Below, piece by piece: positions 17,601 through 25,438 of a stretch of DNA of 64,000 nt (within the stretch, counting starts at the first letter, position 1; the number at the start of each line of letters is the position of its first letter). The stretch spans positions 51,666 to 115,665 of the forward strand of contig NZ_JANXWD010000115.1 in assembly GCF_025351295.1 (NCBI RefSeq), read 5' to 3'. The stretch comes from Phenylobacterium sp. GTDB taxonomy: Bacteria; Pseudomonadota; Alphaproteobacteria; Caulobacterales; Caulobacteraceae. The translations under genes and the position numbers were made by a program. The notes beneath the pieces are model-generated. The model was not told where the DNA came from. It did not search any database and saw nothing but the letters and a program-made list of their open reading frames with translations.

Positions 17601-17616
17601 GTGACGCCCGCGTCAC
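17601..17616. promoter_or_regulatory. Palindrome GTGACGC-CC-GCGTCAC
   Basis: Perfect 7-bp arms around 2 bases, just after the ispG stop and 57 bases before the next start. A nearly identical site (TGACGC-GG-GCGTCA) lies upstream of the second P450 at 34980. It may be an operator of the small downstream gene; a terminator is unlikely because no T-run follows. Confidence 0.4.
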
Positions 17617-17672
17617 TCTTGCGCGGTCCCGGCATCCGCGCTTAGGTGCCGCTCACAACGAGGGAGACCATC

Positions 17673-17969
17673 ATGTCCGCAGCAGACGGCGCCTGGAAGA
17701 TCACCATCAACACGCCGATGGGCGCGCAGGTGGTGACGGCGACCATCACCACCAACGGCGACACCTTCAGCGGCACGACCGTGGGCCAGATGGGCACCGC
17801 GGACGTCAGCGGCAAGGTGAACGGCGACGAACTCACCTGGAGCACCGACATCACCAACCCGATGCCGATGAAGCTCGAATTCACCGCCAAGGTGGACGGC
17901 GACAAGATGACCGGCAACGTCAAGCTGGGCATGTTCGGCAACGCCGCCCTGTCCGGCGAACGCGCCTAA
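17673..17969 (+). CDS. Small conserved beta-rich protein
   Basis: 98 residues from ATG 17673, which has AGGGAGA six bases upstream; the longer track start (17646) lacks support. The sequence is a run of short amphipathic strands with T-x-T alternation (VVTATITTNGDTFSGTTVGQ; DELTWSTDITNPMPMKLEFT), and no cysteine or membrane segment. It looks like a small beta-barrel; similar proteins of about 100 residues with W-K-I-x-x-x-T-P-M-G starts are common in Caulobacterales and sphingomonads and are unnamed. It is followed at once by a strong terminator, so it is likely a separate, well expressed transcript. Function unknown. Confidence 0.8.
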   Translation: MSAADGAWKITINTPMGAQVVTATITTNGDTFSGTTVGQMGTADVSGKVNGDELTWSTDITNPMPMKLEFTAKVDGDKMTGNVKLGMFGNAALSGERA

Positions 17970-17997
17970 GCGATCCGCGCATCCGCGCATCGAAGAG

Positions 17998-18027
17998 GCC
18001 CCTGCCGGCGACGGCGGGGGCTTTTTT
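17998..18027 (+). terminator. Rho-independent terminator
   Basis: A 10-bp GC stem (GCCCCTGCCG / CGGCGGGGGC, one G-U pair) with a 4-base loop, followed by TTTTTT. It lies 28 bases after the stop of the small protein gene. Confidence 0.85.
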
Positions 18028-18097
18028 GCTTCGCCTTTCCTTTCCGCTGCAGGCAGGAGAGGCAGGGGGCGCGATGGCTACCTGGGCGTCACCGGGT

Positions 18098-18682
18098 CTA
18101 GGCGCGGCGGGGCGGGACGACGTCGGCGAAGTCGGGGAAGGCCTTCCACTTCGGCTCCAGCGGCGCCGCATCGGCGGCCGGGGCGTAGGGCGAGGCCGCT
18201 TCCAGGATCATCCGCGGGATGTAGCGCGGGCAGTTGGGGAAGATGTCCGTCGGCGTGACCTTCACCATCAGCTGGGCGCCCGGCATGCCGGCCATGGCGG
18301 GATCGGCGGCCACCACCTCGGCGCGGCCGTTCACTCGCAGGCGGCCTGGCTTGTCGCCCATGGCGATGAACAGCAGGCCGACGTGCGGATTGGCCGCCAG
18401 GTTGCCCAGGCTCTTGAACATGCCGTTGCCGTCATAGTCCGGGAACAGCAGCAGGTCCGGGGCCGCCACTCGCGCGAACCCCGGCGGGCCGCCCTTGAAC
18501 GAGCAGTCGGGCCGCCCCTGCGCATCGGCGGTGGCCAGGAAGAAGAAGCTCTGGGCGGCGATGAACGCCGCATCGCCTTCGGTGAACCGCTCGCGCCAAA
18601 GCTTCTCTTCCAGCCGGTCGGCCAGGGCGCGGCTGCCGAAGGCGTCCTGCAGGTTCCGGTTGCCGTCGTGGTACATCGACAT
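18098..18682 (-). CDS. Pyridoxamine 5'-phosphate oxidase-like FMN-binding protein
   Basis: 194 residues from the ATG at 18682 ([18 protein letters not shown]), which has GGAGGGA upstream; the track start at 18757 would overlap the prfA promoter. The split-barrel core is seen in [40 protein letters not shown] and [19 protein letters not shown], the layout of PNPOx-like general stress flavoproteins. The C-terminal [11 protein letters not shown] is the family's usual end (C-x-R-Y-I/P). Members bind FMN or F420 and reduce unknown substrates. It is divergent from prfA with 86 bases between starts. Confidence 0.85.
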   Translation of the reverse strand: MSMYHDGNRNLQDAFGSRALADRLEEKLWRERFTEGDAAFIAAQSFFFLATADAQGRPDCSFKGGPPGFARVAAPDLLLFPDYDGNGMFKSLGNLAANPHVGLLFIAMGDKPGRLRVNGRAEVVAADPAMAGMPGAQLMVKVTPTDIFPNCPRYIPRMILEAASPYAPAADAAPLEPKWKAFPDFADVVPPRRA

Positions 18683-18768
18683 GGCGGGTCCCTCCGCGCG
18701 GCGATCATACATCAATTGGCGGAAGCCGTCGTCTCGGCTACAGACAGCGCCCGCCAAAGGACCCTTAC

Positions 18769-19845
18769 GTGCGACTCCCCCAGGCCAGGCTCGACCAGGT
18801 GCTCGACCGCTTCCGCGAGATCGAGGCGCGCATGGGTGCGGCCACCGGCGGCCCCGAGATCGTGCGGCTGGGCAAGGAGCACGCCGAGCTGAAGCCGGTG
18901 GCCGACGCGGTCATGGCCCTGGAGCGGGTCAAGGCCGAGGGGCCGGAGCTGGAGGAGATGGCCGCGTCCGGCGACGCCGAGATGGCCGGCCTGGCCCGCG
19001 ACGAGCTGGAGGCGCTGAAGGACAAGCTGCCGGCCCTCGAGCATGAGGTCGCCCTGCTGCTGGCCCCCAAAGATCGCGACGAGAACGCGTCCGCCATCCT
19101 GGAAGTCCGCGCCGGCACGGGGGGCGACGAGGCGGCGCTGTTCGCCGGCGACCTGTTCCGCATGTACCAGCGCTACGCCCAGACCCGCGGCTGGCGGGTG
19201 GAGATCGACAGCCTGTCCGAGGGCGAGATGGGCGGCTTCAAGGAGGTCGTGGCCTCGGTCACCGGCGACGGCGTGTTCGGTCGGCTGAAGTTCGAGAGCG
19301 GCGTCCACCGGGTGCAGCGGGTGCCGGCCACCGAGGCCCAGGGGCGCATACACACCTCGGCCGCCACCGTCGCCGTCCTGCCCGAGCCTGAGGACGTGGA
19401 GATCGACATCCGCGACCAGGACCTGCGCATCGACACCTACCGCTCGTCCGGGGCCGGCGGCCAGCACGTCAACAAGACCGACTCGGCCGTGCGCATCACC
19501 CATCTGCCGACCGGCATCGTGGTGACCAGCTCGGAGAAGTCGCAGCACCAGAACCGCGCCCGAGCCATGAAGGCGCTGAAGGTCAAGCTGTACGACCAGC
19601 AGCGCGAGGCCCTGGACAGCGCCCGTTCCGAGGCCCGCAAGAGCCAGGTGGGCTCCGGCGACCGCTCCGAGCGGATCCGCACCTACAACTTCCCGCAGGG
19701 CCGGGTCACCGACCACCGCATCAACCTGACCCTCTACAACCTGCCCAAGGTGATGGAGGGCGAGGCCCTGGACGACGTCATCAACCCCCTGATCGCCGAG
19801 GACCAGGCGGCCCGCCTGGCGGCGCTGGAGGACGAGTTCGGGTAG
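18769..19845 (+). CDS. prfA: Peptide chain release factor 1
   Basis: 358 residues, normal for RF1. The catalytic GGQ is at residues 230-232 in [20 protein letters not shown], and the UAA/UAG stop-codon recognition region with the P-A/V-T tripeptide is at [22 protein letters not shown]1 decodes UAG and UAA in the ribosomal A site and triggers peptide release; PrmC, encoded 4.5 kb downstream here, methylates the GGQ glutamine. In related genomes prfA and prmC are adjacent; here the gap holds the 19.87-22.19 kb island, a YihY gene and a MOSC gene. GTG start at 18769. Confidence 0.97.
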   Translation: MRLPQARLDQVLDRFREIEARMGAATGGPEIVRLGKEHAELKPVADAVMALERVKAEGPELEEMAASGDAEMAGLARDELEALKDKLPALEHEVALLLAPKDRDENASAILEVRAGTGGDEAALFAGDLFRMYQRYAQTRGWRVEIDSLSEGEMGGFKEVVASVTGDGVFGRLKFESGVHRVQRVPATEAQGRIHTSAATVAVLPEPEDVEIDIRDQDLRIDTYRSSGAGGQHVNKTDSAVRITHLPTGIVVTSSEKSQHQNRARAMKALKVKLYDQQREALDSARSEARKSQVGSGDRSERIRTYNFPQGRVTDHRINLTLYNLPKVMEGEALDDVINPLIAEDQAARLAALEDEFG

Positions 19846-19852
19846 GGCGAAT

Positions 19853-19889
19853 TCCTCCCCTGTCGGGCGAGGTGGCGCGAATGACGGGA
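19853..19889. repeat. Left half-arm of a REP palindrome, split by the island
   Basis: TCCTCCCCTGTCGGGCGAGG followed by the 18-bp direct repeat. Joined to bases 22189-22195 it forms one arm whose complement is found at 22260-22302. The two arms share GGACCCCCTC at the inner end and CCGAT/CGACAGGGGAG at the outer end. The arm is interrupted exactly at the island boundary. Confidence 0.55.
19872..19889 (+). repeat. attL-like 18-bp direct repeat
   Basis: GTGGCGCGAATGACGGGA, identical to 22171-22188. It lies 26 bases after the prfA stop. Confidence 0.75.
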
Positions 19890-20102
19890 CTTTTACCATC
19901 ATCAACAAAATCAATCACTTAGGTAATGTCGTGTGCTACCTAGGTGAGGGGCCTGTGTAGCAGAAACGGCAGGCTTGGGAAGGGCCGCCCGTTCAACCCG
20001 ACGAGCCTTCGTCTCCGACACTGACCTGCTATGGTGACGCTCTGAGCCGCCTACTGGCGGTAACGCCCTGGTTCCGAACTCTCACCGCCGAGGAGCGACA
20101 CG

Positions 20103-20606
20103 ATGAAGCTGTTTGGATTTGGGAAGAGTAGGGAGGAGCGTGCGTCCCAGCTTGACGCGAAGAAGGCCCATGACGCGGCGAACGCCGAAGCCCTTGAGAT
20201 GGGCCGCAATGCCGGAAACGCTATGACCGGCGCGGTCGATCATTTCATCACCTTCCGAGCAAGGCCGGTCGCGGAGAACGTTTATGGGGTCTTCCTTGAA
20301 CAAATCGCGTCCATAAGAAGTAATGAAGAACACTCACCCATCGATCTTGTGCGCATCGAAGCGAAAATCTTTGTAGAAAAGCTTGGCGAATATAAAGACA
20401 GAATGAATGTTGAGTGCCTGGATCATATAAGAGAATGGCTAGACATTGCTGATCAAATGGAAGTTAGAGATACGATTGAGCTCTATATATCAAATAAGCT
20501 GTCTGACATATTCATGGAGCTGTTCGAGAGAAGCGTGAACCGCGCCGCTGAGGTCATAGAAGCCTACCGGGCTCTCGGGTTCAAAGCTGTCCTGACAGCC
20601 GACTGA
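20103..20606 (+). CDS. Island cargo gene A, unknown 167-residue protein
   Basis: I do not recognise a family. ATG 20103 is preceded by GAGGAGCGACACG, a good Shine-Dalgarno. The N-terminus MKLFGFGKSREERASQLDAK is basic, without a signal peptide or membrane helix. The rest is rich in charged helices (KIFVEKLGEYKDRMNVECLD; LYISNKLSDIFMELFERSVN) and is probably an all-helical cytosolic protein. Codon use and AT content differ from the core genome, with several ATA/AGA codons between 20300 and 20530, a sign of transfer. It is followed after 22 bases by gene B, so the two probably work together. Hydrophobic heptads suggest a possible coiled-coil or bundle. Confidence 0.72.
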   Translation: MKLFGFGKSREERASQLDAKKAHDAANAEALEMGRNAGNAMTGAVDHFITFRARPVAENVYGVFLEQIASIRSNEEHSPIDLVRIEAKIFVEKLGEYKDRMNVECLDHIREWLDIADQMEVRDTIELYISNKLSDIFMELFERSVNRAAEVIEAYRALGFKAVLTAD

Positions 20607-20628
20607 CGTGTTAGAATAGTTGCCCACA

Positions 20629-21570
20629 ATGCTAGAGGTATATCGGCTCAAGTATACGAAGGCCCAGCTAGATGTCGTCCCGGACGATGAGCGGATGTTC
20701 ATCCTGAAAATGGGACAACTCGGGAACGAGATAAATCTCCTCAGGTTCCAAATGCTGGTTGCGATGAGGTCGGGTGGGAGTGAGATCCATAACGAGGCAA
20801 GCAACGCCCTCACTCTTATTAACGCGCGTTTCCTAGCTGGCCGCCTCTATGAGGGCTGGGTCTTATGCGGAGCGAACGTGGCGATGCTTAGGAAGTATAA
20901 ACGCGTTGCAGAGGCCAAGGCTGCGTGGCGTGAGATCAGCCGATATTTTTCGGGCGCGGGCGCGCCTATGGGCCAAAAAGCCGACAACAAGCGGCAGAGG
21001 CTCCTTACGTTGGCGCGGTTGGTGCAACTTGAGAGCGTTGACCTGCCGCCAGGAAGCGCGGGACTGGAGATGGCGCGTCGCGAGCTTAAGTCGGCCCCCG
21101 ACCTTTCCGCGAAGGATGCCATCAGGGCCCTACGCGCCGAGGCCGGAAAACTATCGACAGGCTACCAAAGCGTCATTGAGCGGCTGCGGCACAAGGTTGC
21201 GTTCCACAATGACGACGAGGCGGCAGGCGTCGCCTATGACGCCATGACCGCAGACGATGACCTATCCGATTTTCACACCTGCCACCGGGGCGCGGTGCTC
21301 TACGGCAGCGCCCAAACCCTCAATACGCTCATGATGATTTCGGTGACCGGAAACAAGGATCGGGCCGAGGCCGTGGATCGCATCATGGGCGAGATTCACC
21401 AAGTCGCCTCTCATTTCTACGATTACGTAGAGGCGGTCATGCAGAGCTTCTTTGAAAATTACATGCAAGAAGGGTTGGATGCGCTGGAAGACGGAAAGGT
21501 TGTCGTGGATGATGCGATCAAACTTAGCGATATAAAGCTCCAGTATTTTTGCCTTCCAGTGCGAGAGTAA
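20629..21570 (+). CDS. Island cargo gene B, unknown helical protein with HEPN-like R-x5-H
   Basis: 313 residues from ATG 20629; the TTG at 20620 in the track is less likely. It is mostly helical with no membrane segment or signal. The segment VIERLRHKVAFHNDDE (R187-x5-H193) resembles the R-x4-6-H active-site motif of HEPN ribonucleases, and the earlier LTLINARFLAGRLYEGWVL could be the partner helix. HEPN proteins are common in toxin-antitoxin and antiphage systems. Other than this motif there is no assignment, and the resemblance could be coincidence. Same operon as gene A, inside the att-like repeats. The gene ends 64 bases before the start of the integrase remnant's degraded 3' side. Confidence 0.7.
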   Translation: MLEVYRLKYTKAQLDVVPDDERMFILKMGQLGNEINLLRFQMLVAMRSGGSEIHNEASNALTLINARFLAGRLYEGWVLCGANVAMLRKYKRVAEAKAAWREISRYFSGAGAPMGQKADNKRQRLLTLARLVQLESVDLPPGSAGLEMARRELKSAPDLSAKDAIRALRAEAGKLSTGYQSVIERLRHKVAFHNDDEAAGVAYDAMTADDDLSDFHTCHRGAVLYGSAQTLNTLMMISVTGNKDRAEAVDRIMGEIHQVASHFYDYVEAVMQSFFENYMQEGLDALEDGKVVVDDAIKLSDIKLQYFCLPVRE

Positions 21571-21633
21571 ACTGAAAGCATATTTTTGATGTCCTGTCGC
21601 GAGGGGGTCCCTCTGATCGAAACAGCGCGGGTT

Positions 21634-22146
21634 ACCCCGTATTGCGCCCTTGGCAACCTTCTCAGCGTCCGCCTCTCGCTTGCGGGAAGCCTGCTCCTGT
21701 CGCGCCTCAGCCTCCCAGCGTTCGCGGTCCTCAGCCCGTGCCTGCGCTGCAAGTTTACGTGCCGGGTCGAACTCCTCCGCTAGGCTCTCCCGCTCCCAGA
21801 ACTCGATGCTCTCGATGTCATGTTCGGTCATGGTGTGCGGGATGCGGAGAGGGCGGGGCGGGGCCTCTGCCATGGCCTTCCGGGCGGCCTCGAACTCTTA
21901 ATCTAGCTGCACCCACATTAAGGCGTGCAGCCTTCGCGCCTCTGTGGGGTTGTTCGTGCCAAGCGCCCGAACTTCCTCAGCTTTACCCTTGTAGTGGGGC
22001 ACCAGGGCGAGGGGTATCCGGCGACGGGTGGAGTACATCCCGCCAGCACGGCGGATCAGTCCAGTTGGCATGTCGTTATCCGCATCATGTGTTACAGACA
22101 CAGGCGGCTTCGACATTTCTAACTGACTGATTTTGTTACTTTCCAT
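21634..22146 (-). pseudogene. Tyrosine integrase remnant (N-terminal domain only, nonsense codon)
   Basis: Reading from ATG 22146, RAGGMYSTRRRIPLALVPHY and VRALGTNNPTEARRLHALMW match the DUF6538-type N-terminal domain of phage integrases. An in-frame TAA at 21898-21900 interrupts it; beyond the stop the same frame continues with EFEAARKA and then MAEAPPRPLRIPH, ending in a charged linker helix (ARAEDRERWEAEARQEQASR). After about 21634 the similarity ends, so the SAM-like and catalytic (R-H-R-Y) domains are absent. The track ORF 21262-21873 is this remnant running on into antisense of gene B. The gap 21571-21633 shows nothing else. Confidence 0.72.
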
Positions 22147-22170
22147 TGGGTATCAAGGGCTTGTAACGCA

Positions 22171-22188
22171 GTGGCGCGAATGACGGGA
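22171..22188 (+). repeat. attR-like 18-bp direct repeat
   Basis: GTGGCGCGAATGACGGGA, identical to 19872-19889, 24 bases upstream of the integrase remnant start. Confidence 0.75.
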
Positions 22189-22302
22189 GGGGGTCCTTCA
22201 CGATGGCGCCGCCGAGGCCCTGTCGGCATCTCCGAGGCGCCCAGTCGATCCTTCTGAGCGGACCCCCTCACCCGCTTCGCGGGAGCTCCCCCGATGGGGA
22301 GC
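22189..22302. repeat. Right part of the split REP palindrome
   Basis: GGGGGTCC at 22189 completes the left arm; the facing arm starts with GGACCCCCTC at 22260 and runs to GATGGGGAGC at about 22302, with CGCTTCGCGG in between. The about 64 bases between the arms hold no gene. The same CCCCCTC-x-CCCGCTTCGCGG element occurs inside the 5-oxoprolinase at 53576. Confidence 0.55.
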
Positions 22303-22309
22303 AACTGGG

Positions 22310-23455
22310 CTAGCGCGACTTGCTTCGCCGCTTGAGCAGGCCCTGCACCTGCTTCCGCGCGGCGCCGAGCAGCTTGCGCAGGCCCCCGAACCGTACCCCC
22401 ACCGTGTCCGCCATGGCCGCCCCGCGCTTTCCCATCGGCTCGGGCTTGCCGGTGGTCGAGTCGAGGGCGGTCTGGTGTTCGATCTCGGCGTTCAGTTCGG
22501 CGCCCACCAGGACCACCAGGACCGAGAACCAGACCCACAGCATGAAGCCGATCACCGCGCCCAGGGAGCCGTAGGTGGCGTCCAGGCTGGCCACATGGTT
22601 CAGGTACCAGGAGAAGCCGGCCGAGCCGGCCATCCACAGGGCCGCCGCCGCTGTCCCCCCGGGAACCACCCAGCGCCAGCGGGCCGGCTGGCGGGAGGGA
22701 CCGAACCGGTAGGTGGCGGAGACGGCGGCCGCGGCGACCGCGAACACCAGCGGCCAGCGCACGGCGATCAGCCAGTCGGTCCGCAGCCCCGCCGCCTCCA
22801 GCACGATCGGCGCCGCCACCAGGATCGCGCTGACCAGCATCAGGAAGACGATCAGCGCCGCCGTGAAGCCATAGGTCAGGGCGCTCAGCCGCACGAAACC
22901 GCGCTTCTCGGTCTCGTCATAGGCGATGTTCAGGCCGTCGAAGAGCGAGCGCATCCCGGCCGCCGCGCTCCACAGCGAGAGCAGCAGGCTGACCACGAAG
23001 GCCAGGGAGAGGCCGCCGGGCTTGCCGGTCGCCAGCCGCAGCATCTGCTCGCCGATCAGCTTGACCGCCTCGGGCGGAAACACCGCGGAGAGGTCCTTCA
23101 GCTGTTCCTCGACCGCCTTGACGTCGGCGATCAGGCCGTAGAGCGAGACGAACACCCCCAGGGCCGGAAACACCGCCAGCAGGGTGAAGTAGGTGACGCT
23201 GCCGGCCACCACGGTCAGGCGGTCCTGGTTCACCTCCTGCCAGGTGCGCCAGGCGATGTCGCGCCAGCCGCGCCAGGGGATGGCCCCCGGCCAGGCGGCG
23301 ACCCGGCCGCGGCCCGGCTCCTGGGCCTCGAAGGTCGCCGGCGCGGCCACGGTCTGGCGGCTCTGCCCTGGCTGCGGCTTGGGATCGACGCGCACGGGCT
23401 GGGGCGCGGGCGCCTTGGCCGGCCGCCGTCCCGGCGGATTTTTCGCGCGCGCCAA
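22310..23455 (-). CDS. YihY/virulence factor BrkB family membrane protein
   Basis: About 381 residues. TTG at 23455 is preferred, since GGGAGG lies seven bases upstream; the track start is another TTG 15 bases earlier. A proline-rich cytoplasmic N-terminus (about 60 residues) leads to the YihY domain with six helices: VVAGSVTYFTLLAVFPALGV, GLSLAFVVSLLLSLWSAAAG, ALTYGFTAALIVFLMLVSAI and YGSLGAVIGFMLWVWFSVLV. The GAELNAEIEHQTALDSTTGK near the end is a family signature. Function is unsettled; early claims of RNase BN activity for this family were withdrawn in favour of another protein. A basic tail (KQVQGLLKRRSKSR) follows. Confidence 0.88.
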   Translation of the reverse strand: MARAKNPPGRRPAKAPAPQPVRVDPKPQPGQSRQTVAAPATFEAQEPGRGRVAAWPGAIPWRGWRDIAWRTWQEVNQDRLTVVAGSVTYFTLLAVFPALGVFVSLYGLIADVKAVEEQLKDLSAVFPPEAVKLIGEQMLRLATGKPGGLSLAFVVSLLLSLWSAAAGMRSLFDGLNIAYDETEKRGFVRLSALTYGFTAALIVFLMLVSAILVAAPIVLEAAGLRTDWLIAVRWPLVFAVAAAAVSATYRFGPSRQPARWRWVVPGGTAAAALWMAGSAGFSWYLNHVASLDATYGSLGAVIGFMLWVWFSVLVVLVGAELNAEIEHQTALDSTTGKPEPMGKRGAAMADTVGVRFGGLRKLLGAARKQVQGLLKRRSKSR

Positions 23456-23553
23456 GCCAGAACCTCCCAAAGCCGCGCTTGGCGAAACCCCCCGCGCGGG
23501 CTCGCGTTCCGCCGCGCTTGTGAAGCGGCGCGGTTTGCGCCTAAAGCCCGACC

Positions 23554-24321
23554 ATGAACGGCCATGTCGCGGCGATCTTCCGCCATCCGGTGAAGGGCTT
23601 CACACCCGAGAGCCTGACCCATGTGGACCTCGCCCTCGGCGAGGGGTTCCCGCACGACCGCGCCTATGCGGTCGAGAACGGGCCGTCGGGCTACGACCCA
23701 GAGGCTCCGGCCTTCACGCCGAAGCACAAATTCACCGTGCTGGCCGCGATCCCCAGGGTGGCCGCCGCGCGCACGCGGCTGGACGACGCCTCCGGTGTGC
23801 TGACCGCGCAGGCCCCCGGCGCGCCCACCTTCGCCGGGCGGCTGGCGGAGCCCGAGGGGCGGGCGGGATTCGAGGCGTGGCTGACCGACCTGCTGGGCGA
23901 CGCGGCGCGCGGGCCGCTGAAGGTGGTCGACGCCCGCGGCGCCTTCCGCTTCACCGACCACCCGCTGGGCCAGGTGTCGATCGTCAACCTGGCCAGCGTC
24001 CGCGACCTGTCGCAGCGGATGGGCGTCGAGCTGGACCCGCTGCGGTTCCGCGCCAACCTCTATGTCGAGGGCTGGCCGGCCTGGGCCGAGAACGACTGGG
24101 CCGAGCTAGAGCTGATGGTGGGCTGGGCGCGCGCCAAGGTGTTCAAGCCCATCGTCCGCTGCGCCGCGACCGAGGTGGACCCCACCACGGCGGAGCGCGA
24201 CCTGGAGGTCGTCAAGGCCCTCTACGACAACTACGGCCACGTGTTCTGCGGGATCTACATCCGGATGACCACGGCCGGCCGGGTGGGCCTGGGCGACGCC
24301 GCGACCGAGCCGCAGCCGTGA
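23554..24321 (+). CDS. MOSC domain-containing protein
   Basis: 255 residues. The N-terminal MOSC_N beta-barrel is seen in VAAIFRHPVKGFTPESLTHV and GEGFPHDRAYAVENG; the MOSC domain follows with DHPLGQVSIVNLASVRDLSQ, RFRANLYVEGWPAWAENDWA and the conserved cysteine in FKPIVRCAATEVDP, which in relatives coordinates the molybdenum cofactor or carries persulfide sulfur. It is related to mARC/YcbX-type N-reductive proteins. The stop codon overlaps the GTG start of prmC (GTGA), so the two are translationally coupled. A role with molybdenum cofactor is from family knowledge. Confidence 0.85.
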   Translation: MNGHVAAIFRHPVKGFTPESLTHVDLALGEGFPHDRAYAVENGPSGYDPEAPAFTPKHKFTVLAAIPRVAAARTRLDDASGVLTAQAPGAPTFAGRLAEPEGRAGFEAWLTDLLGDAARGPLKVVDARGAFRFTDHPLGQVSIVNLASVRDLSQRMGVELDPLRFRANLYVEGWPAWAENDWAELELMVGWARAKVFKPIVRCAATEVDPTTAERDLEVVKALYDNYGHVFCGIYIRMTTAGRVGLGDAATEPQP

Positions 24322-25187
24322 GCCTGACCCTGGTCCAGGCCTGGAAGACCGCCAAGGCGCGGCTGGAGGCGGCCGGCATCGCCGGGCCGGTGATCGACGC
24401 GCGCCTGCTGGTCGAGGCCGCCGCCGAGGCCAGCCGCGCCGACATCATCACCGATTCCCAGCGCCTGCTGACCGAGGCGCAGGCCGCGACCCTGGAGGAC
24501 TATCTGGCGCGGCGCGAGCACCGCGAGCCGGTGAGCCACATCCTGGGCCGCAAGGGCTTCTGGAAGATCATGCTGAACGTCACGCCGGACGTGCTGACGC
24601 CGCGACCCGACACCGAGACGGTGGTGGAGTACGTGCTGCGCGACTTCCCGGAGCACGCGCCGTGGTCGATCCTGGACCTGGGCGTGGGGTCAGGGGCGAT
24701 CATCCTGGCGATCCTGGCCGAGCGGCCGGCGGCCAGGGGGCTGGGCATCGACATCTCCGAGGAGGCCCTGGCGGTGGCGCGCGACAACGCCGCGTCCCTG
24801 GGCCTGGCGGGACGGCTGGCGCTGATGCGCAGCGACTGGACGGCGCTGCTGGACGGCGACGCCTTCGACCTGGTGGTGTCCAATCCGCCCTACATCGCCA
24901 CTCATGTGATCGAGACCCTGGAGCCGGAAGTGCGGGTGCATGAACCGCGGCTGGCGCTGGAGGGCGGCGCCGACGGCCTGGACCACTATCGCACCCTGGC
25001 GCCGGAGATCCTGCGGGTGCTGAAACCCGGCGGGCAGTTCGCCGTGGAGATCGGCTACGACCAGAAGGACGCGGTCGAGGCGCTGTTCCGCGAGGCCGGG
25101 GCGTCGGGGGTGCATACCATGCGCGACCTCAGCGACCGGGACCGGGTTGTCGCAGGAATGAAAAAGCCCTTGGAAACCGCAGGCTGA
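24318..25187 (+). CDS. prmC: PrmC, release-factor glutamine methyltransferase
   Basis: 289 residues starting with GTG 24318 (MSLTLVQAWKTAKARLEAAG); the track's 664-residue ORF is a read-in from upstream. The catalytic motif NPPY is in VVSNPPYIATHV, the SAM-binding motif in SILDLGVGSGAIILAILAER, and the helical N-terminal domain has ILGRKGFWKIMLNVTPDVLT and PRPDTETVVE, typical of HemK/PrmC. It N5-methylates the GGQ glutamine of RF1 and RF2, linking it functionally to prfA at 18769. Overlap of 4 bases with the MOSC gene implies co-translation. Confidence 0.95.
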   Translation: MSLTLVQAWKTAKARLEAAGIAGPVIDARLLVEAAAEASRADIITDSQRLLTEAQAATLEDYLARREHREPVSHILGRKGFWKIMLNVTPDVLTPRPDTETVVEYVLRDFPEHAPWSILDLGVGSGAIILAILAERPAARGLGIDISEEALAVARDNAASLGLAGRLALMRSDWTALLDGDAFDLVVSNPPYIATHVIETLEPEVRVHEPRLALEGGADGLDHYRTLAPEILRVLKPGGQFAVEIGYDQKDAVEALFREAGASGVHTMRDLSDRDRVVAGMKKPLETAG

Positions 25188-25438
25188 CTCGCTACATCAG
25201 GTGACGTCTCCACCCAAATTCGTCGGTGTTGCAGGTAGATGCGTCTCCCCTCGGGGACGCCCGCCCGGCCCGACAGGCGCGACGCTTTCCTTCAAGCAGG
25301 CCTCGCGCTGATGAGCTTCCGGGCAGAAGACGGGGAACACTTACGCCTTCGCAGGAATGACCGGGCCCGACGCCCGAACCAGTTGAAGGCCAAGCCGCCG
25401 ATAGGGGCGCTCAGGAAAGACCGAACGGTTTCCAGAAT
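25188..25438. other. Gap between prmC and DUF4167 gene
   Basis: No gene is supported. A weak hairpin (GCGTCTCCCC with GGGGACGC, 25239-25258) lacks a T-run, and the promoter of the DUF4167 gene must lie here, but no convincing box is seen. Confidence 0.4.

Larger units (their letters stand above)
19872..22188. mobile_element. Small integrative island (2.3 kb) with two-gene cargo and dead integrase
   Basis: Bounded by perfect 18-bp direct repeats, GTGGCGCGAATGACGGGA at 19872-19889 and 22171-22188, as expected for attL and attR. Inside, base composition drops clearly (stretches such as gaaaatctttgtagaaaagc) compared with the GC-rich flanks. Contents: two same-strand unknown genes (20103-20606, 20629-21570) and, at the right end on the opposite strand, the N-terminal part of a phage-type integrase with a nonsense codon and no catalytic domain. 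The integrase next to the att site is the normal order. The element is probably immobile on its own. It separates prfA from yihY/prmC. Confidence 0.75.

Noticed and set aside
21262-21873. 203-residue minus-strand ORF in the island
   Set aside because: Its first about 80 codons are the continued integrase remnant; the rest is antisense of cargo gene B, so it is not a separate gene.
23193-25187. 664-residue ORF that includes prmC
   Set aside because: Only the last 289 codons are PrmC; the upstream part overlaps yihY and the MOSC gene in the wrong frame, and GTG 24318 is coupled to the MOSC stop.
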